From positions 1 through 13,910 of the forward strand of contig CANFPR010000011.1 in the NCBI GenBank assembly GCA_947448975.1: DNA of 13,910 nt, given 5' to 3'. Made by a program: the position numbers and the translations under genes. Numbering within the stretch: position 1 is the stretch's first letter; the number at the start of each line of letters is the position of its first letter. The DNA is from Micrococcales bacterium. GTDB taxonomy: Bacteria > Actinomycetota > Actinomycetes > Actinomycetales > Microbacteriaceae. Of this stretch, positions 1-7,428 are shown in pieces. Below the pieces are notes generated by a model, which saw nothing but the letters and a program-made list of their open reading frames with translations, was not told the DNA's origin and made no database searches.

Positions 1-633
1 AAAGTAGAGCACTCGGTCGACCATGCCCAGAATCGGGTTGACGTCGTGAGTCACAAAGATCACCGCTGCCGAGTGCTCTTTGCGCTCTTGGTCGAGCAGG
101 TCGGCCACGTTCTTTTGCTGCGCTAGGTCAAGAGCGCTCAGCGGTTCGTCGGCCAGGATCAGGTCGGGTTCATCGATGACCGCCTGGCCAACCCTGAAGC
201 GTTGCAACTGACCACCCGAAAGTTCGGCAATCGGCTGGCTGGCGAGGTCGTGGCCGTCGATGCAATCCAAGATGTGGTTCACCCGCGCGCGGTCGGCTCG
301 GGGATGCAGCGAGAAGCCGAAACGGTGCCCACTCAGGCCCATGCGCAAAAGGTCGCGGGCCAACATCGGTGCCGCGCCAGCCGATCGGTGCTGCGGAATG
401 TAGCCGATGTTTTGCGAGCCGTGACCGGTGGTTTTACCGGCGAGCTTGATAGTGCCGGCCGAAAGCTTTACTTGCCCGAGAATCGCCTTGAGCAGCGAAG
501 TTTTGCCCGAGCCGTTGGTGCCGAGCACTGCGATGAACTCACCCGGTGCCACCTCGAGGTTGAGGTTGCTCCACAGGGTTTTGTCGTCGAACGCGAGAGT
601 CGCGCCCTCTACTTTGAGAATTGGTTGACTCAT
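1..633 (-). CDS. Metal ABC importer ATPase (Zn/Mn type), partial
   Basis: ATP-binding subunit expected to power metal-ion uptake at the inner face of the membrane. Reading from ATG 633-631 the frame stays open for 211 codons to the window edge, so the C-terminus is missing. All main ABC motifs are visible: Walker A GTNGSGKTS (residues 38-46), Q-loop glutamine in YIPQH (about 81), signature LSGGQ (138-142), Walker B LILADEP (158-164) and H-loop VTHD with His196. The start codon overlaps the stop of the upstream metal-binding lipoprotein gene as ATGA, so the two are translationally coupled and form one transport operon; the permease gene would be expected beyond the left edge. The overall look is that of the ZnuC/MntB-like cluster. 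Whether the substrate is zinc or manganese cannot be told from the ATPase alone; the neighbour and the Fur-family box upstream support metal uptake. Confidence 0.9.
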   Translation of the reverse strand, partial: MSQPILKVEGATLAFDDKTLWSNLNLEVAPGEFIAVLGTNGSGKTSLLKAILGQVKLSAGTIKLAGKTTGHGSQNIGYIPQHRSAGAAPMLARDLLRMGLSGHRFGFSLHPRADRARVNHILDCIDGHDLASQPIAELSGGQLQRFRVGQAVIDEPDLILADEPLSALDLAQQKNVADLLDQERKEHSAAVIFVTHDVNPILGMVDRVLYF

Positions 634-1559
634 TGCTTGCCTTCAATCTCGGCTATCGCACCATCGAGCATTGCCAGGTAGTCACCCTCGTAGGCAAAGG
701 TGTCTGGGTCTTGCGGTAGCAATTCGCTAAACGAATACACCGGGATGCCTGGGCGCGCGCCCTCGATGAGCGAGCTGATCTGGCTCGAAGTTACCGAGGC
801 GTTCACCGCGATGAAGTAGATGTCGCCTTGCAAAATCTGTTTGGCCTCGTTGAGTACAGTCGGTGGCACGTCGCGCTCTTCTTCGATGGCTCGCGCGTAT
901 TCTTCGGGCGTGAGGTTGGTGCAGCCGGCATCTTCGAGTAGGTAGTCAATCAGGGGCTCGGTGGCAAACACGTTGCCGCAGGTGCCAGCTGCCTTGATGT
1001 TGTTGAGTGTGGCTTTGCGATTGGCAAGTTGAGTGCGAAGGGCGTCGAGATTGGCCCAAACCCTCTCGGATGCACTCGAATCAACCGCCTCGATGGCGCC
1101 TGCTATTACTGCCGCAACATCACCCGACTGGTCGACGTCAAACCAGATGTGCTCGTTTCGGCTGGCATCGTCGCCGGCCGCCATGAACGCATTCACAACA
1201 ATGGCGGGAGTTGGGTCGGCGGCAACCATCTTCTCGACGAAGTCGTCGTAACCGCCGCCGTTCATAATGACGATGTCGGCTTCGTTGACCGCCAACTGAT
1301 CGCGAGCCGAGGCCTCGAACGAGTGCGGATCTTGGTTGGTGTTGGAGATTAGGGCGGTAACCGTGGAGGTGTCGCCGGCAATCAGGTTTGCCACCGAACC
1401 CCAAACGTCGGTGCTTGCCACGATTTTGATTGGACCGGTGCCCGCCTGCCAGCCGGTGGTTGCGGTGGCGCATGAGGTGAGAGATGTTGCCAGGGCCGCA
1501 GCGGTTGCGGCAACCGCGAGCGCGCGGATTACGCGGCGCTGAGCTGAGGTGGCGAACAT
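630..1559 (-). CDS. Metal ABC transporter substrate-binding lipoprotein (ZnuA/TroA-like)
   Basis: Extracytoplasmic receptor that captures a divalent metal and delivers it to the ABC importer encoded downstream. The 309-residue product starts with a basic stretch (QRR..R), an Ala-rich hydrophobic core and a lipobox LTSC with Cys30 as the lipidation site. Family hallmarks are DPHSFE (His79) and NEHIWFD (His137), matching the first two metal ligands of cluster A-I receptors. Where zinc receptors have a third histidine, the sequence reads ATEPLIDY with Glu201, more like Mn-type receptors that use Glu; the C-terminal Asp ligand is not assigned with certainty (LPQDPDTF region). The His-rich acidic loop of classical ZnuA is absent. 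Cys194 and Cys213 could form a disulfide. There is no Shine-Dalgarno sequence; the ATG lies 6 nt after a -10 hexamer. Metal importer role: confident. Zinc versus manganese: open. Confidence 0.88.
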   Translation of the reverse strand: MFATSAQRRVIRALAVAATAAALATSLTSCATATTGWQAGTGPIKIVASTDVWGSVANLIAGDTSTVTALISNTNQDPHSFEASARDQLAVNEADIVIMNGGGYDDFVEKMVAADPTPAIVVNAFMAAGDDASRNEHIWFDVDQSGDVAAVIAGAIEAVDSSASERVWANLDALRTQLANRKATLNNIKAAGTCGNVFATEPLIDYLLEDAGCTNLTPEEYARAIEEERDVPPTVLNEAKQILQGDIYFIAVNASVTSSQISSLIEGARPGIPVYSFSELLPQDPDTFAYEGDYLAMLDGAIAEIEGKQ

Positions 1560-1565
1560 GTTGCC

Positions 1566-1595
1566 AGCCTAAGTCTTACTGATAATGATTGTCAA
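1566..1595 (-). promoter_or_regulatory. Promoter of the metal uptake operon
   Basis: On the minus strand a consensus -35 TTGACA (1595-1590) is followed after 18 bp by a -10-like TAGGCT (1571-1566). Six bases later comes the ATG of the lipoprotein gene, so the predicted transcript starts at or next to the start codon (leaderless). The perfect -35 makes this the best-looking promoter of the window. Confidence 0.65.
1580..1594. promoter_or_regulatory. Fur-family (likely Zur) operator
   Basis: TGATAATGATTGTCA is a 7-1-7 inverted repeat with a single non-complementary pair (T against G) and differs at one base from the classical Fur-family box TGATAATNATTATCA. It covers the last five bases of the -35 and most of the spacer of the metal uptake promoter, so a bound repressor would block RNA polymerase. 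Zur is the natural candidate given the gene it controls; Mur or Fur are alternatives with similar sites. Confidence 0.7.
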
Positions 1596-1651
1596 TAAGA
1601 GGATTTTGGTGCGGATGCCGAATCAAGGATTGCTGCCAGGGTGGCGGGGGT

Positions 1652-1683
1652 GGCGCTAGTTAGTCGTCGGGGCGCTAGTTAGT
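1652..1683. repeat. 13-bp direct repeat at 19-bp period
   Basis: GGCGCTAGTTAGT occurs at 1652-1664 and again at 1671-1683. The second copy contains the end of the 154-residue membrane protein gene, including its TAG stop (1677-1675). This looks like a small tandem duplication at the gene's 3' end; no hairpin terminator is evident. Confidence 0.7.
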
Positions 1684-2139
1684 AACGTGCGGCTGCTTGC
1701 GCAGTTCGAGCGTTGAGATCACCAGAGCGGCGATGGCAAACACCAGGGCCAGGCGCACCAGAATCCAGAACGAAGCAACCTCTTCGGGGTAGCCAATCAG
1801 CTCACCAAAAACCGAACCTTGCTCGTGACCTGCCGAAATCAGAATGTAGGCAAACGTAAAGCCGATGGCCAGCGACGCCGCGGTAACCAGAACCGCATTG
1901 ATGTGAGCGTGCAGGGCCTTGAACTGCGGAAGAAAACTTAGCACTCCGGCTACCAGGGCAATGAGCGGCCCGACCAGAAAGCGAAGCAGCATCAAAGTTG
2001 CTGTCACGGCGTCGTATTCGTAGAACTCAAAAATCGAATCGATCTTTAGCCACTCATCGGGCAGAACCAGAATGGTGAGGTAAATCAGACCGTAGAGAGC
2101 TAGAAGCAGACCGGCAATTTGCGGTTTCGAAACTCTCAT
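1675..2139 (-). CDS. Small four-helix membrane protein, function unknown
   Basis: I do not recognise this 154-residue protein. It shows four hydrophobic segments (about residues 7-27, 47-70, 80-102 and 122-144) joined by short loops, a longer acidic outer segment between helices 1 and 2 (DEWLKIDSIFEFYEYD) and a basic C-terminal tail (ELRKQPH). There are no cysteines or obvious catalytic motifs. The ATG at 2139 has a GGGAG ribosome binding site six bases upstream. It lies only 16 bp behind the E2 gene on the same strand, so it is probably the last gene of the 2-oxoacid dehydrogenase operon, although nothing in the sequence ties it to that enzyme. Real gene by coding character and ribosome binding site; role open. 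Confidence 0.75.
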   Translation of the reverse strand: MRVSKPQIAGLLLALYGLIYLTILVLPDEWLKIDSIFEFYEYDAVTATLMLLRFLVGPLIALVAGVLSFLPQFKALHAHINAVLVTAASLAIGFTFAYILISAGHEQGSVFGELIGYPEEVASFWILVRLALVFAIAALVISTLELRKQPHVTN

Positions 2140-2155
2140 TGCTTACTCCCTCGAG

Positions 2156-3568
2156 CTAGTCAAGTAGAAGCGCTGGCTCTTCGATAACCGAGGCAACGTC
2201 TTGCACAAAGCGGCTGGCCACGTCGCCGTCAACCACGCGGTGGTCAAAGGTGGCGCCGATGGTGGTTACCTGGCGAACCTGAATTTCGTTGTTGACCACC
2301 CAAGGCTTAGGGCGAATCGAACCGAGAGCCACAATGGCAACTTCGCCAGGGTTCAAGATCGGTGTTCCGGTGTCGACACCAAAGACACCGATGTTGGTAA
2401 TGGTGATCGTTCCGTCTTTCATGTCGGCAGGCGTAGTTTTGCCGTCGCGAGCGGTGGCTGCCAACTGGCCGATAGCCTCAGCAAGTTCGAGCATCGACAT
2501 TTTGTCGGCATCCTTGATGTTCGGAACAATCAAGCCTCGGGGGGTCGCTGCCGCGATACCGAAGTTGACGAAGTTGTGAACGATGATCTCTTCGTCGGTG
2601 AAAGTCGAGTTGACCATCGGGTTGCGGCGAATCGCCCAGATCATCGCCTTGGCCATGATCAAAAGCGGGGTCACCTTCACGCCGGCGAAGTCGGTTGACA
2701 CCTTGAGGCGCTTCACATACTCCATGGTGCGGGTGGCGTCGACGTCAACAAAGATGCTCACGTGCGGCGCGGTGAAAGCGCTCGAAACCATCGCGTTGGC
2801 AATCGCCTTGCGCACTCCCTTAACTGGGATGCGCTCCTCGCGCTCACTCTTAGGAGCTGGAGTGCTGAGGTTTCTAAACACCGATGCCTGCTGCGCGCCA
2901 CCCATTACGTCTTCACGGGTGATTTCGCCGCCTAGGCCGGTGCCGGAAATCTTGGCAAGGTCGACGTTTAGGTCTTTGGCAAGTTTGCGAACCGGCGGCT
3001 TGGCGATGACGCCGTCTGGAGTAGCCGGAAGGTTGAGTGCGCCCTGAGCTGCAGCCTCGGCGATAACCGGGATGGCCGTGGTGGCCGGAGCCGAAGGGTT
3101 GGTGAAGCCCGGCGATGCGCCTGGTGCAACCGGTGGGTTCACTGCCCCCGGGCGACGACGGCGCGAGTTAGCCACCGAGTTTGAAACGCCATAACCAACC
3201 AGGGTTGGGTTCTTGGCTTCAACCGAAACCGAAGCGGCTGCATCGGCAACTGCCTGGTGCGCGCTGGCCGCGTTTTCGGCGATAACCGGAATCGAGGTTG
3301 TGACGGCCGAGTTGTTGGCAGTGTCTGGCACGGTCACCGAGATGATCGGGTTGCCAACCTCAACGGTGTCGCCCTCCTTGGCCATGAGTTCGCTAACCAC
3401 TCCGGCGAACGGGCAAGGAAGCTCAACCAGCGACTTAGCGGTTTCGATTTCGACGATGATCTGGTTAACGCTGACGGTGTCGCCGGCCTTAACTTTCCAA
3501 GAGACAATCTCAGCTTCGGTAAGGCCTTCGCCAACGTCTGGCAGGTTGAAGAACGCAAGTTTGGTCAT
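2156..3568 (-). CDS. bkdC: 2-oxoacid dehydrogenase E2, dihydrolipoyl acyltransferase (branched-chain type)
   Basis: Core acyltransferase of a 2-oxoacid dehydrogenase complex: a lipoyl arm carries the acyl group from E1 to CoA. Domains in the 470 residues: one lipoyl domain (1-80) with lipoyl lysine Lys45 in [12 protein letters not shown]; an Ala/Pro linker (81-185); a peripheral subunit-binding domain (about 189-222, [19 protein letters not shown]); and the catalytic domain (about 245-470) with the active-site motif FDHRVVDGD (His443, Asp447). The ETAKS form of the lipoyl site, rather than the common TDKA, is what I associate with actinobacterial branched-chain enzymes, hence the bkd name, but substrate is inferred and pyruvate is possible. 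The linker contains a duplicated IPVIAE block. A strong AGGAGG (3579-3574) overlaps the E1-beta stop and fixes the ATG start; the gap is 9 bp. Confidence 0.92.
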   Translation of the reverse strand: MTKLAFFNLPDVGEGLTEAEIVSWKVKAGDTVSVNQIIVEIETAKSLVELPCPFAGVVSELMAKEGDTVEVGNPIISVTVPDTANNSAVTTSIPVIAENAASAHQAVADAAASVSVEAKNPTLVGYGVSNSVANSRRRRPGAVNPPVAPGASPGFTNPSAPATTAIPVIAEAAAQGALNLPATPDGVIAKPPVRKLAKDLNVDLAKISGTGLGGEITREDVMGGAQQASVFRNLSTPAPKSEREERIPVKGVRKAIANAMVSSAFTAPHVSIFVDVDATRTMEYVKRLKVSTDFAGVKVTPLLIMAKAMIWAIRRNPMVNSTFTDEEIIVHNFVNFGIAAATPRGLIVPNIKDADKMSMLELAEAIGQLAATARDGKTTPADMKDGTITITNIGVFGVDTGTPILNPGEVAIVALGSIRPKPWVVNNEIQVRQVTTIGATFDHRVVDGDVASRFVQDVASVIEEPALLLD

Positions 3569-3577
3569 GTCAACCTC

Positions 3578-4561
3578 CTAGTAAGCCAGCGATCGGTCGA
3601 CCGCTTCGAGAATGCGGTCTGCGTCAGGCAAGAATACTTCTTCGAGCTTGGCGGCGGGGTACGGAACATCGAATCCACCAACGCGAAGCACCGGAGCCTC
3701 GAGGTGGTAGAAAGCTTCTTCGGCAACACGAGCCGCAACTTCGCTGCTCACCGAAACAAAGGTGCTGTCTTCGTGAGCCACAATCAGGCGCCCGGTTTTC
3801 TTCACAGAGGTGACGATGGTTGCAAAGTCGATTGGAGAAATCGAACGCAGGTCGATCACTTCGATGCTGGTGCCTTCGGCGGCGGCAATCTCGGCTGCCT
3901 GAAGTGCAACGGCAACCATCGGGCCATACGTCGCGATGGTGAGGTGCTGACCTTCGCGAAGAACTCGCGCCTGGTATGGGCCCATCGGCGGTTCATCCAA
4001 GTTGACCGGGCCTTTTTGCCAGTAGCGACGCTTTGGCTCAAAGAACATAACCGGGTCGTTCGATTCGATGGCCTGCTGAATCATCCAGTAGGCATCGTTC
4101 GGGTTGCTCGGGCTGATTACACGAAGACCGGCTGTGTGAGCAAAGTAGGCTTCGGGGCTTTCGCTGTGGTGTTCAACCGCGCCGATGCCGCCGCCGTAAG
4201 GCACGCGAATAACGATGGGCATTGGGGTGAAGCCCTCGGAGCGGTTCTGCATTTTGGCCAGCTGAGTGGTGATCTGGTCGAAGGCAGGAAAGATGAAGCC
4301 GTCAAACTGAATTTCGGCAACCGGGCGATAGCCGCGCATGGCCAAACCGATTGCGGTGCCCACGATGCCCGACTCGGCGATTGGTGAGTTGAAAATTTGC
4401 TTGTCGCCGAACTCGGCGTGCAGACCTTCGGTTACACGAAAGACGCCACCGAGCTGGGCGACGTCTTCGCCGAACATGAGAACTTTAGGGTTTTCGGCCA
4501 TGCACTTGCGAAGGCCAGCGTTGATTGCCTTGGCAATCGAGAGTTCTACGAAGTTGCTCAT
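3578..4561 (-). CDS. bkdB: 2-oxoacid dehydrogenase E1 beta subunit (branched-chain type)
   Basis: Beta subunit of the thiamine-diphosphate-dependent E1, which with the alpha subunit decarboxylates the 2-oxoacid and reductively acylates the E2 lipoyl arm. The 327-residue protein shows MFGEDV (29-34), the cofactor-activating glutamate in IAESG (Glu63), GFIFPAFDQI (88-97), the GGGIGAVEHHSESPEAYF block (123-140) with His131/His132, and the C-terminal transketolase-type domain ending in GGFDVPYP. The frame is open upstream to 4606, but homology begins at MSNFVELS, whose ATG (4561-4559) overlaps the E1-alpha stop as ATGA; I therefore use this start. Second gene of the operon, coupled to E1-alpha. 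Confidence 0.93.
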   Translation of the reverse strand: MSNFVELSIAKAINAGLRKCMAENPKVLMFGEDVAQLGGVFRVTEGLHAEFGDKQIFNSPIAESGIVGTAIGLAMRGYRPVAEIQFDGFIFPAFDQITTQLAKMQNRSEGFTPMPIVIRVPYGGGIGAVEHHSESPEAYFAHTAGLRVISPSNPNDAYWMIQQAIESNDPVMFFEPKRRYWQKGPVNLDEPPMGPYQARVLREGQHLTIATYGPMVAVALQAAEIAAAEGTSIEVIDLRSISPIDFATIVTSVKKTGRLIVAHEDSTFVSVSSEVAARVAEEAFYHLEAPVLRVGGFDVPYPAAKLEEVFLPDADRILEAVDRSLAY

Positions 4562-5688
4562 TCGTGAGCCGCCTCTCCGAAGCCGGCCTCGTACTTGTGC
4601 AGCCATTCGAGCTGCTCTTCGATGAGCGGGTGTGGTTCTGAGTAGACGTACTTGAACATGTGCTCAACTGGCGGGGCTGGAAGGGCGAAGGTTGCTTCGC
4701 GAATTTCGGTTGAAAGCTTTTCGCCGGCTTCGGCAACTTCGTCGAAGAAGTCTTGCTTTATGCCCTGGCGACGCAGGAAGGTTTCGAAGCGGGCCAGAGG
4801 GTCGCGTGCCTTCCAATATTCAACTTCGGCGCTGTCGCGGTATTTGGTTGGGTCGTCTGAGGTGGTGTGAGCACCGATGCGGTAGGTGAGTGCCTCGATG
4901 AGAAACGGGCCGGCGCCTTCGCGCGCTTCATCCATGTGCTTTGCGGTTACGGCGTATGAGGCAAGAATGTCGTTGCCGTCGATGCGAATGCCCGGAACAC
5001 CGAAGCCTGCGCCGCGCTGGTAGAGCGGAACCTTGGTTTGGCTGGCTACCGAAGACGAGATTGCCCACTGGTTGTTCTGGCAGAAGAACACGATTGGTGA
5101 GTCGTTGATGGCGGCGAAGAGAAACGATTCGCTCACGTCGCCTTCGGCGGTTGCGCCGTCGCCGAAGTATGAGATCACGGCGAGGTCGTCTTCGAGGTTT
5201 CCGTTGCCAACTTTGCCGTCCATCTTCACGCCCATGGCATAGCCGGTGGCGTGCAGCACTTGGCTGCCGAGAACGATTGCGTAGAGGTGAAAGCGAGTTT
5301 CTTCTGGGTTCCATCCGCCGTGGTTAACACCGCGGAGCATTTTGAGAATCGACATTAGGTCGATGCCGTGGGTGATTGCTACGCCGTGCTCGCGGTACGA
5401 AGGAAAGATGTGGTCGTTGTGGCCAACGCCGTAACCCGAACCGATTTGGGCGGCTTCTTGGCCGATGGCTGGAATCCAGAGGCCGAGCTGGCCTTGACGC
5501 TGAAGTGCTTCGGCTTCTTTGTCGAAGCGGCGCATGCGCGCCATGTCGCGGTAGAACTTGAGAAAGTCGGCCTCGGTTAGCTTGTCGATGTACTTGGCGT
5601 ACTCGCCCCACTGCTTGGCAACGCCGTATTCACCGTCGGGGGTGAGCAGCTGCACCATGGGTACATCGCGAGATTGTTCTGAGGTCAC
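4558..5688 (-). CDS. bkdA: 2-oxoacid dehydrogenase E1 alpha subunit (branched-chain type)
   Basis: Alpha subunit of heterotetrameric E1; it binds thiamine diphosphate and performs the decarboxylation step. In 376 residues: PAIGQEAAQIGSG (73-85), SYREHG (97-102), the ThDP/Mg motif GDGATAEGD (176-184) closing with CQNNQWAIS (NN at 205-206), and IGAHTTSDDPTKYR (271-284), which carries the active-site histidine and the usual phosphorylation-loop region. The HTTSDDP form favours branched-chain or related complexes over the Gram-negative homodimeric PDH; the exact substrate is inferred. In bacteria of this type it would supply iso/anteiso acyl-CoA for membrane lipids or degrade Val/Leu/Ile. The E3 gene is not adjacent. 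The start is GTG 5688-5686, six bases after a TAAATT hexamer; ATG 5658 (residue 11) is an alternative start. Confidence 0.92.
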   Translation of the reverse strand: MTSEQSRDVPMVQLLTPDGEYGVAKQWGEYAKYIDKLTEADFLKFYRDMARMRRFDKEAEALQRQGQLGLWIPAIGQEAAQIGSGYGVGHNDHIFPSYREHGVAITHGIDLMSILKMLRGVNHGGWNPEETRFHLYAIVLGSQVLHATGYAMGVKMDGKVGNGNLEDDLAVISYFGDGATAEGDVSESFLFAAINDSPIVFFCQNNQWAISSSVASQTKVPLYQRGAGFGVPGIRIDGNDILASYAVTAKHMDEAREGAGPFLIEALTYRIGAHTTSDDPTKYRDSAEVEYWKARDPLARFETFLRRQGIKQDFFDEVAEAGEKLSTEIREATFALPAPPVEHMFKYVYSEPHPLIEEQLEWLHKYEAGFGEAAHE

Positions 5689-5694
5689 CTATTC

Positions 5695-5700
5695 AATTTA
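5695..5700 (-). promoter_or_regulatory. -10 element of the 2-oxoacid dehydrogenase operon
   Basis: TAAATT on the minus strand, then six bases (GAATAG), then the GTG start of E1-alpha, giving a predicted leaderless mRNA. I see no convincing -35 at 17-18 bp, because that position already overlaps the start of the divergent gene. Confidence 0.5.
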
Positions 5701-5709
5701 GTCGCTGGG

Positions 5710-5718
5710 TGCGAGAAT
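5710..5718 (+). promoter_or_regulatory. Extended -10 for the YvlD-like gene
   Basis: TGC followed by GAGAAT on the plus strand, six bases before the ATG at 5725. The TGn extension could compensate for the absence of a good -35. No Shine-Dalgarno sequence is present, so the transcript is predicted to be leaderless. Confidence 0.45.
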
Positions 5719-5724
5719 CGTTTC

Positions 5725-6150
5725 ATGAAACGATTTCTAGTTGGCACCGTGGTCAATGCCGTTGCCCTGTGGCTGGTTACTTTGCTGGTTCCTGCCATTC
5801 ACCTCACCCCTTACGGCGGCAGCGATGTTTGGCGTTCGATTCTTTCTTATTTGCTGGTTGCGCTGATTTTCGGGTTGGTTAACTCGATCATCGCCCCGGT
5901 AATCAAGGTTTTGGCGATTCCGCTTTACATTCTCACGTTCGGCCTCATCTCGCTTCTCATCAATGGCGCTCTGCTGCTGTTTGTTGCTTGGTTGAGCCGC
6001 TTGGTTGGTGGCGACGTGTTTCGCATCGACGGATTCACTCAGGAGGGCCTCACCATTCAGTCGTTGGGCTGGGCCATCTTGGGTGCCATCATCTTGAGCA
6101 TCGCCTCGTTCCTAACTCGCGGACTTTTCAAACTTCTGCGCATTCTCTAG
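5725..6150 (+). CDS. YvlD/phage-holin-4-like family small membrane protein
   Basis: 141-residue integral membrane protein with four hydrophobic segments (about 4-27, 38-58, 63-90 and 111-132). The central block FGLVNSIIAPVIKVLAIPL followed by YILTFGLISLLINGALL is the conserved core of the phage-holin-4_2 (PF04020, YvlD) family, with the typical Asn-x(4)-Pro and P-x(4)-T-x-G-L spacing. Despite the name, most chromosomal members are not lysis genes; they are membrane proteins of poorly known function, sometimes linked to envelope stress. Nothing phage-related surrounds it. It is divergent from the dehydrogenase operon over a 36-bp gap and convergent with the hydrolase gene, ending 24 bp before it. 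A basic tail (RGLFKLLRIL) suggests a cytoplasmic C-terminus. Confidence 0.85.
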   Translation: MKRFLVGTVVNAVALWLVTLLVPAIHLTPYGGSDVWRSILSYLLVALIFGLVNSIIAPVIKVLAIPLYILTFGLISLLINGALLLFVAWLSRLVGGDVFRIDGFTQEGLTIQSLGWAILGAIILSIASFLTRGLFKLLRIL

Positions 6151-6174
6151 AAGCAGCCCCGACAATTCGCGGCC

Positions 6175-7428
6175 TCATCGTCCGCCTTCGTAGTTGAAGG
6201 TCTGGGTTTCGACCAGCTGCAACCCTTCGAACTTGCCGAGCAGGTCGTCGCGGATGCGCGCCACTCCCGCACTGGCCGATTCGTCGATCATGCCGGCGGT
6301 CTTTTGGTAAGAACTGAGTTCGTGAGCAACGAGGGCGGTTTGCCCAGCCTTCACCTCAACCTCGCGGCCCACGGTTACCCAGTTTTCGGTGAGCGGGTTA
6401 ATCTTGCCGGCAAGAGCGGGCACCACATCGTTGGCATGTTCGATCGACATAACCGGGATGCCTTCGGGAATCGCCACGTGCCCAACCGGTGCCCCCACGG
6501 TTATTACGCCAACCACATTGTTGTGACCGGCTGCTGCGAGTTCGGCGGCAACCAAACCGCCCTGCGAATAGCCGGCCACAACCACGGCATCGCCTTTACC
6601 CACACCCGCACTCTGCAGTGCCTCGCGCACCGCAAGTTGGCAGGCCGCGTGGTCTGAGTCGGCCAGTTCGTGAACGCTGGCAGCGAGGTTGAACGGCTCG
6701 GCAATGTTGAAGGGGTTTTTGCTGCGCATGCCCGGCAGGTAAACCATGAACAGCTTTCGCTTGCCGTCGGTGTAGCGCTCGATAACAACGGTTGGCTTTT
6801 CGGCACGGTGGGTCTGTGCCAACCTCGACGTTATTTGGGCAACCGAGTTTGGGGCGGCGTGCATTGGCGTGGCACCGACTCCGGCGAGCGCGGGGGCGTT
6901 AGCGCCGAGCACTCCGAGCAGACCCGCTTGATTGATCATCTGCTGCGCACCCGCTCTGGCGTCGTCGCCCGAACTCGCACGACCGCCGGTGAGGCTCGAA
7001 TAAGCGTCGATGGTTTCGCGAGCCAAAACCCTCGAGGTTTTGCCGTCGATGAATTGGGTTGCTGCGATGGCCCCCATGAGTGCCAGGGGAATTCTGGCCC
7101 GAACGCCGATGGGAATGAGAGCCATGAGCAACGGATGCTGCGCCACAAACTGCGTGACCCAGTGAATGCGATTGGTGACCCTCGCTTCGACCGAAAGGTA
7201 AGCCTCGGCCGCAGCCGCGCAAGCCCACTGAAGTTTCTCGATGCGAAAGAGAATGCCCGGCGCATGCAACGCGAGCAACCCGCGCTGCACCGGGTCGATG
7301 AGGAAATCGGTGAGCTCAAACTCGGCGCGCAATCGATCTTGAGCCAACTGAAGAGTGCCGCGGCCTCGCTCTATTTCTGATCGCGTGGCAACGATGCGAG
7401 GGTCGCCGCCGTAACTAACCAAACTCAC
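6175..7428 (-). CDS. Alpha/beta-hydrolase-like protein with helical N-terminal region
   Basis: 417 residues in two parts. Residues 1-200 are helical and Ala-rich, with hydrophobic patches (about 101-133 and 169-190) and no signal peptide. Residues 213-375 resemble an alpha/beta hydrolase: a strand leading to LPGM (231-234), a nucleophile elbow AGYSQGG (Ser288), a TVGAPVG strand (320-326), then HANDVVPA with Asp334 and VAHELSSY with His369, a plausible Ser-Asp-His triad. Substrate unknown; cutinase-like/PE-PPE-type or DUF1023-type esterases of actinobacteria are the closest comparison I can make. It begins at GTG 7428-7426, overlapping the stop of the preceding small WXG-like gene as GTGA, so the two are co-translated. 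That pairing, with a helical N-terminal domain joined to an enzyme domain, recalls type VII secretion substrates, but no secretion genes are visible. Confidence 0.75.
   Translation of the reverse strand: MSLVSYGGDPRIVATRSEIERGRGTLQLAQDRLRAEFELTDFLIDPVQRGLLALHAPGILFRIEKLQWACAAAAEAYLSVEARVTNRIHWVTQFVAQHPLLMALIPIGVRARIPLALMGAIAATQFIDGKTSRVLARETIDAYSSLTGGRASSGDDARAGAQQMINQAGLLGVLGANAPALAGVGATPMHAAPNSVAQITSRLAQTHRAEKPTVVIERYTDGKRKLFMVYLPGMRSKNPFNIAEPFNLAASVHELADSDHAACQLAVREALQSAGVGKGDAVVVAGYSQGGLVAAELAAAGHNNVVGVITVGAPVGHVAIPEGIPVMSIEHANDVVPALAGKINPLTENWVTVGREVEVKAGQTALVAHELSSYQKTAGMIDESASAGVARIRDDLLGKFEGLQLVETQTFNYEGGR

Noticed and set aside
202..681. Plus-strand frame at the left end
   Set aside because: The minus strand encodes an ABC ATPase with Walker A, signature, Walker B and H-loop across the same bases.
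3257..4387. Long plus-strand open frame (376 codons) opposite E2 and E1-beta
   Set aside because: It is antisense to two genes with clear catalytic motifs, its translation has no family features, and long antisense frames are expected where codon third positions are GC-rich.
4562..4606. Upstream start for E1-beta
   Set aside because: The extra 15 residues lie inside E1-alpha, are Arg/Gly-rich and are not part of the family; ATG 4561 with the ATGA overlap is better.
5725..6150. Prophage lysis gene because of the holin-type family name
   Set aside because: No phage genes, att-like repeats or composition shift nearby; chromosomal YvlD-type proteins are common.
6670..7380. Plus-strand open frame (236 codons) opposite the hydrolase-like gene
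   Set aside because: The minus-strand reading has a hydrolase motif set and a coupled start; the plus reading shows no domain or ribosome binding site.
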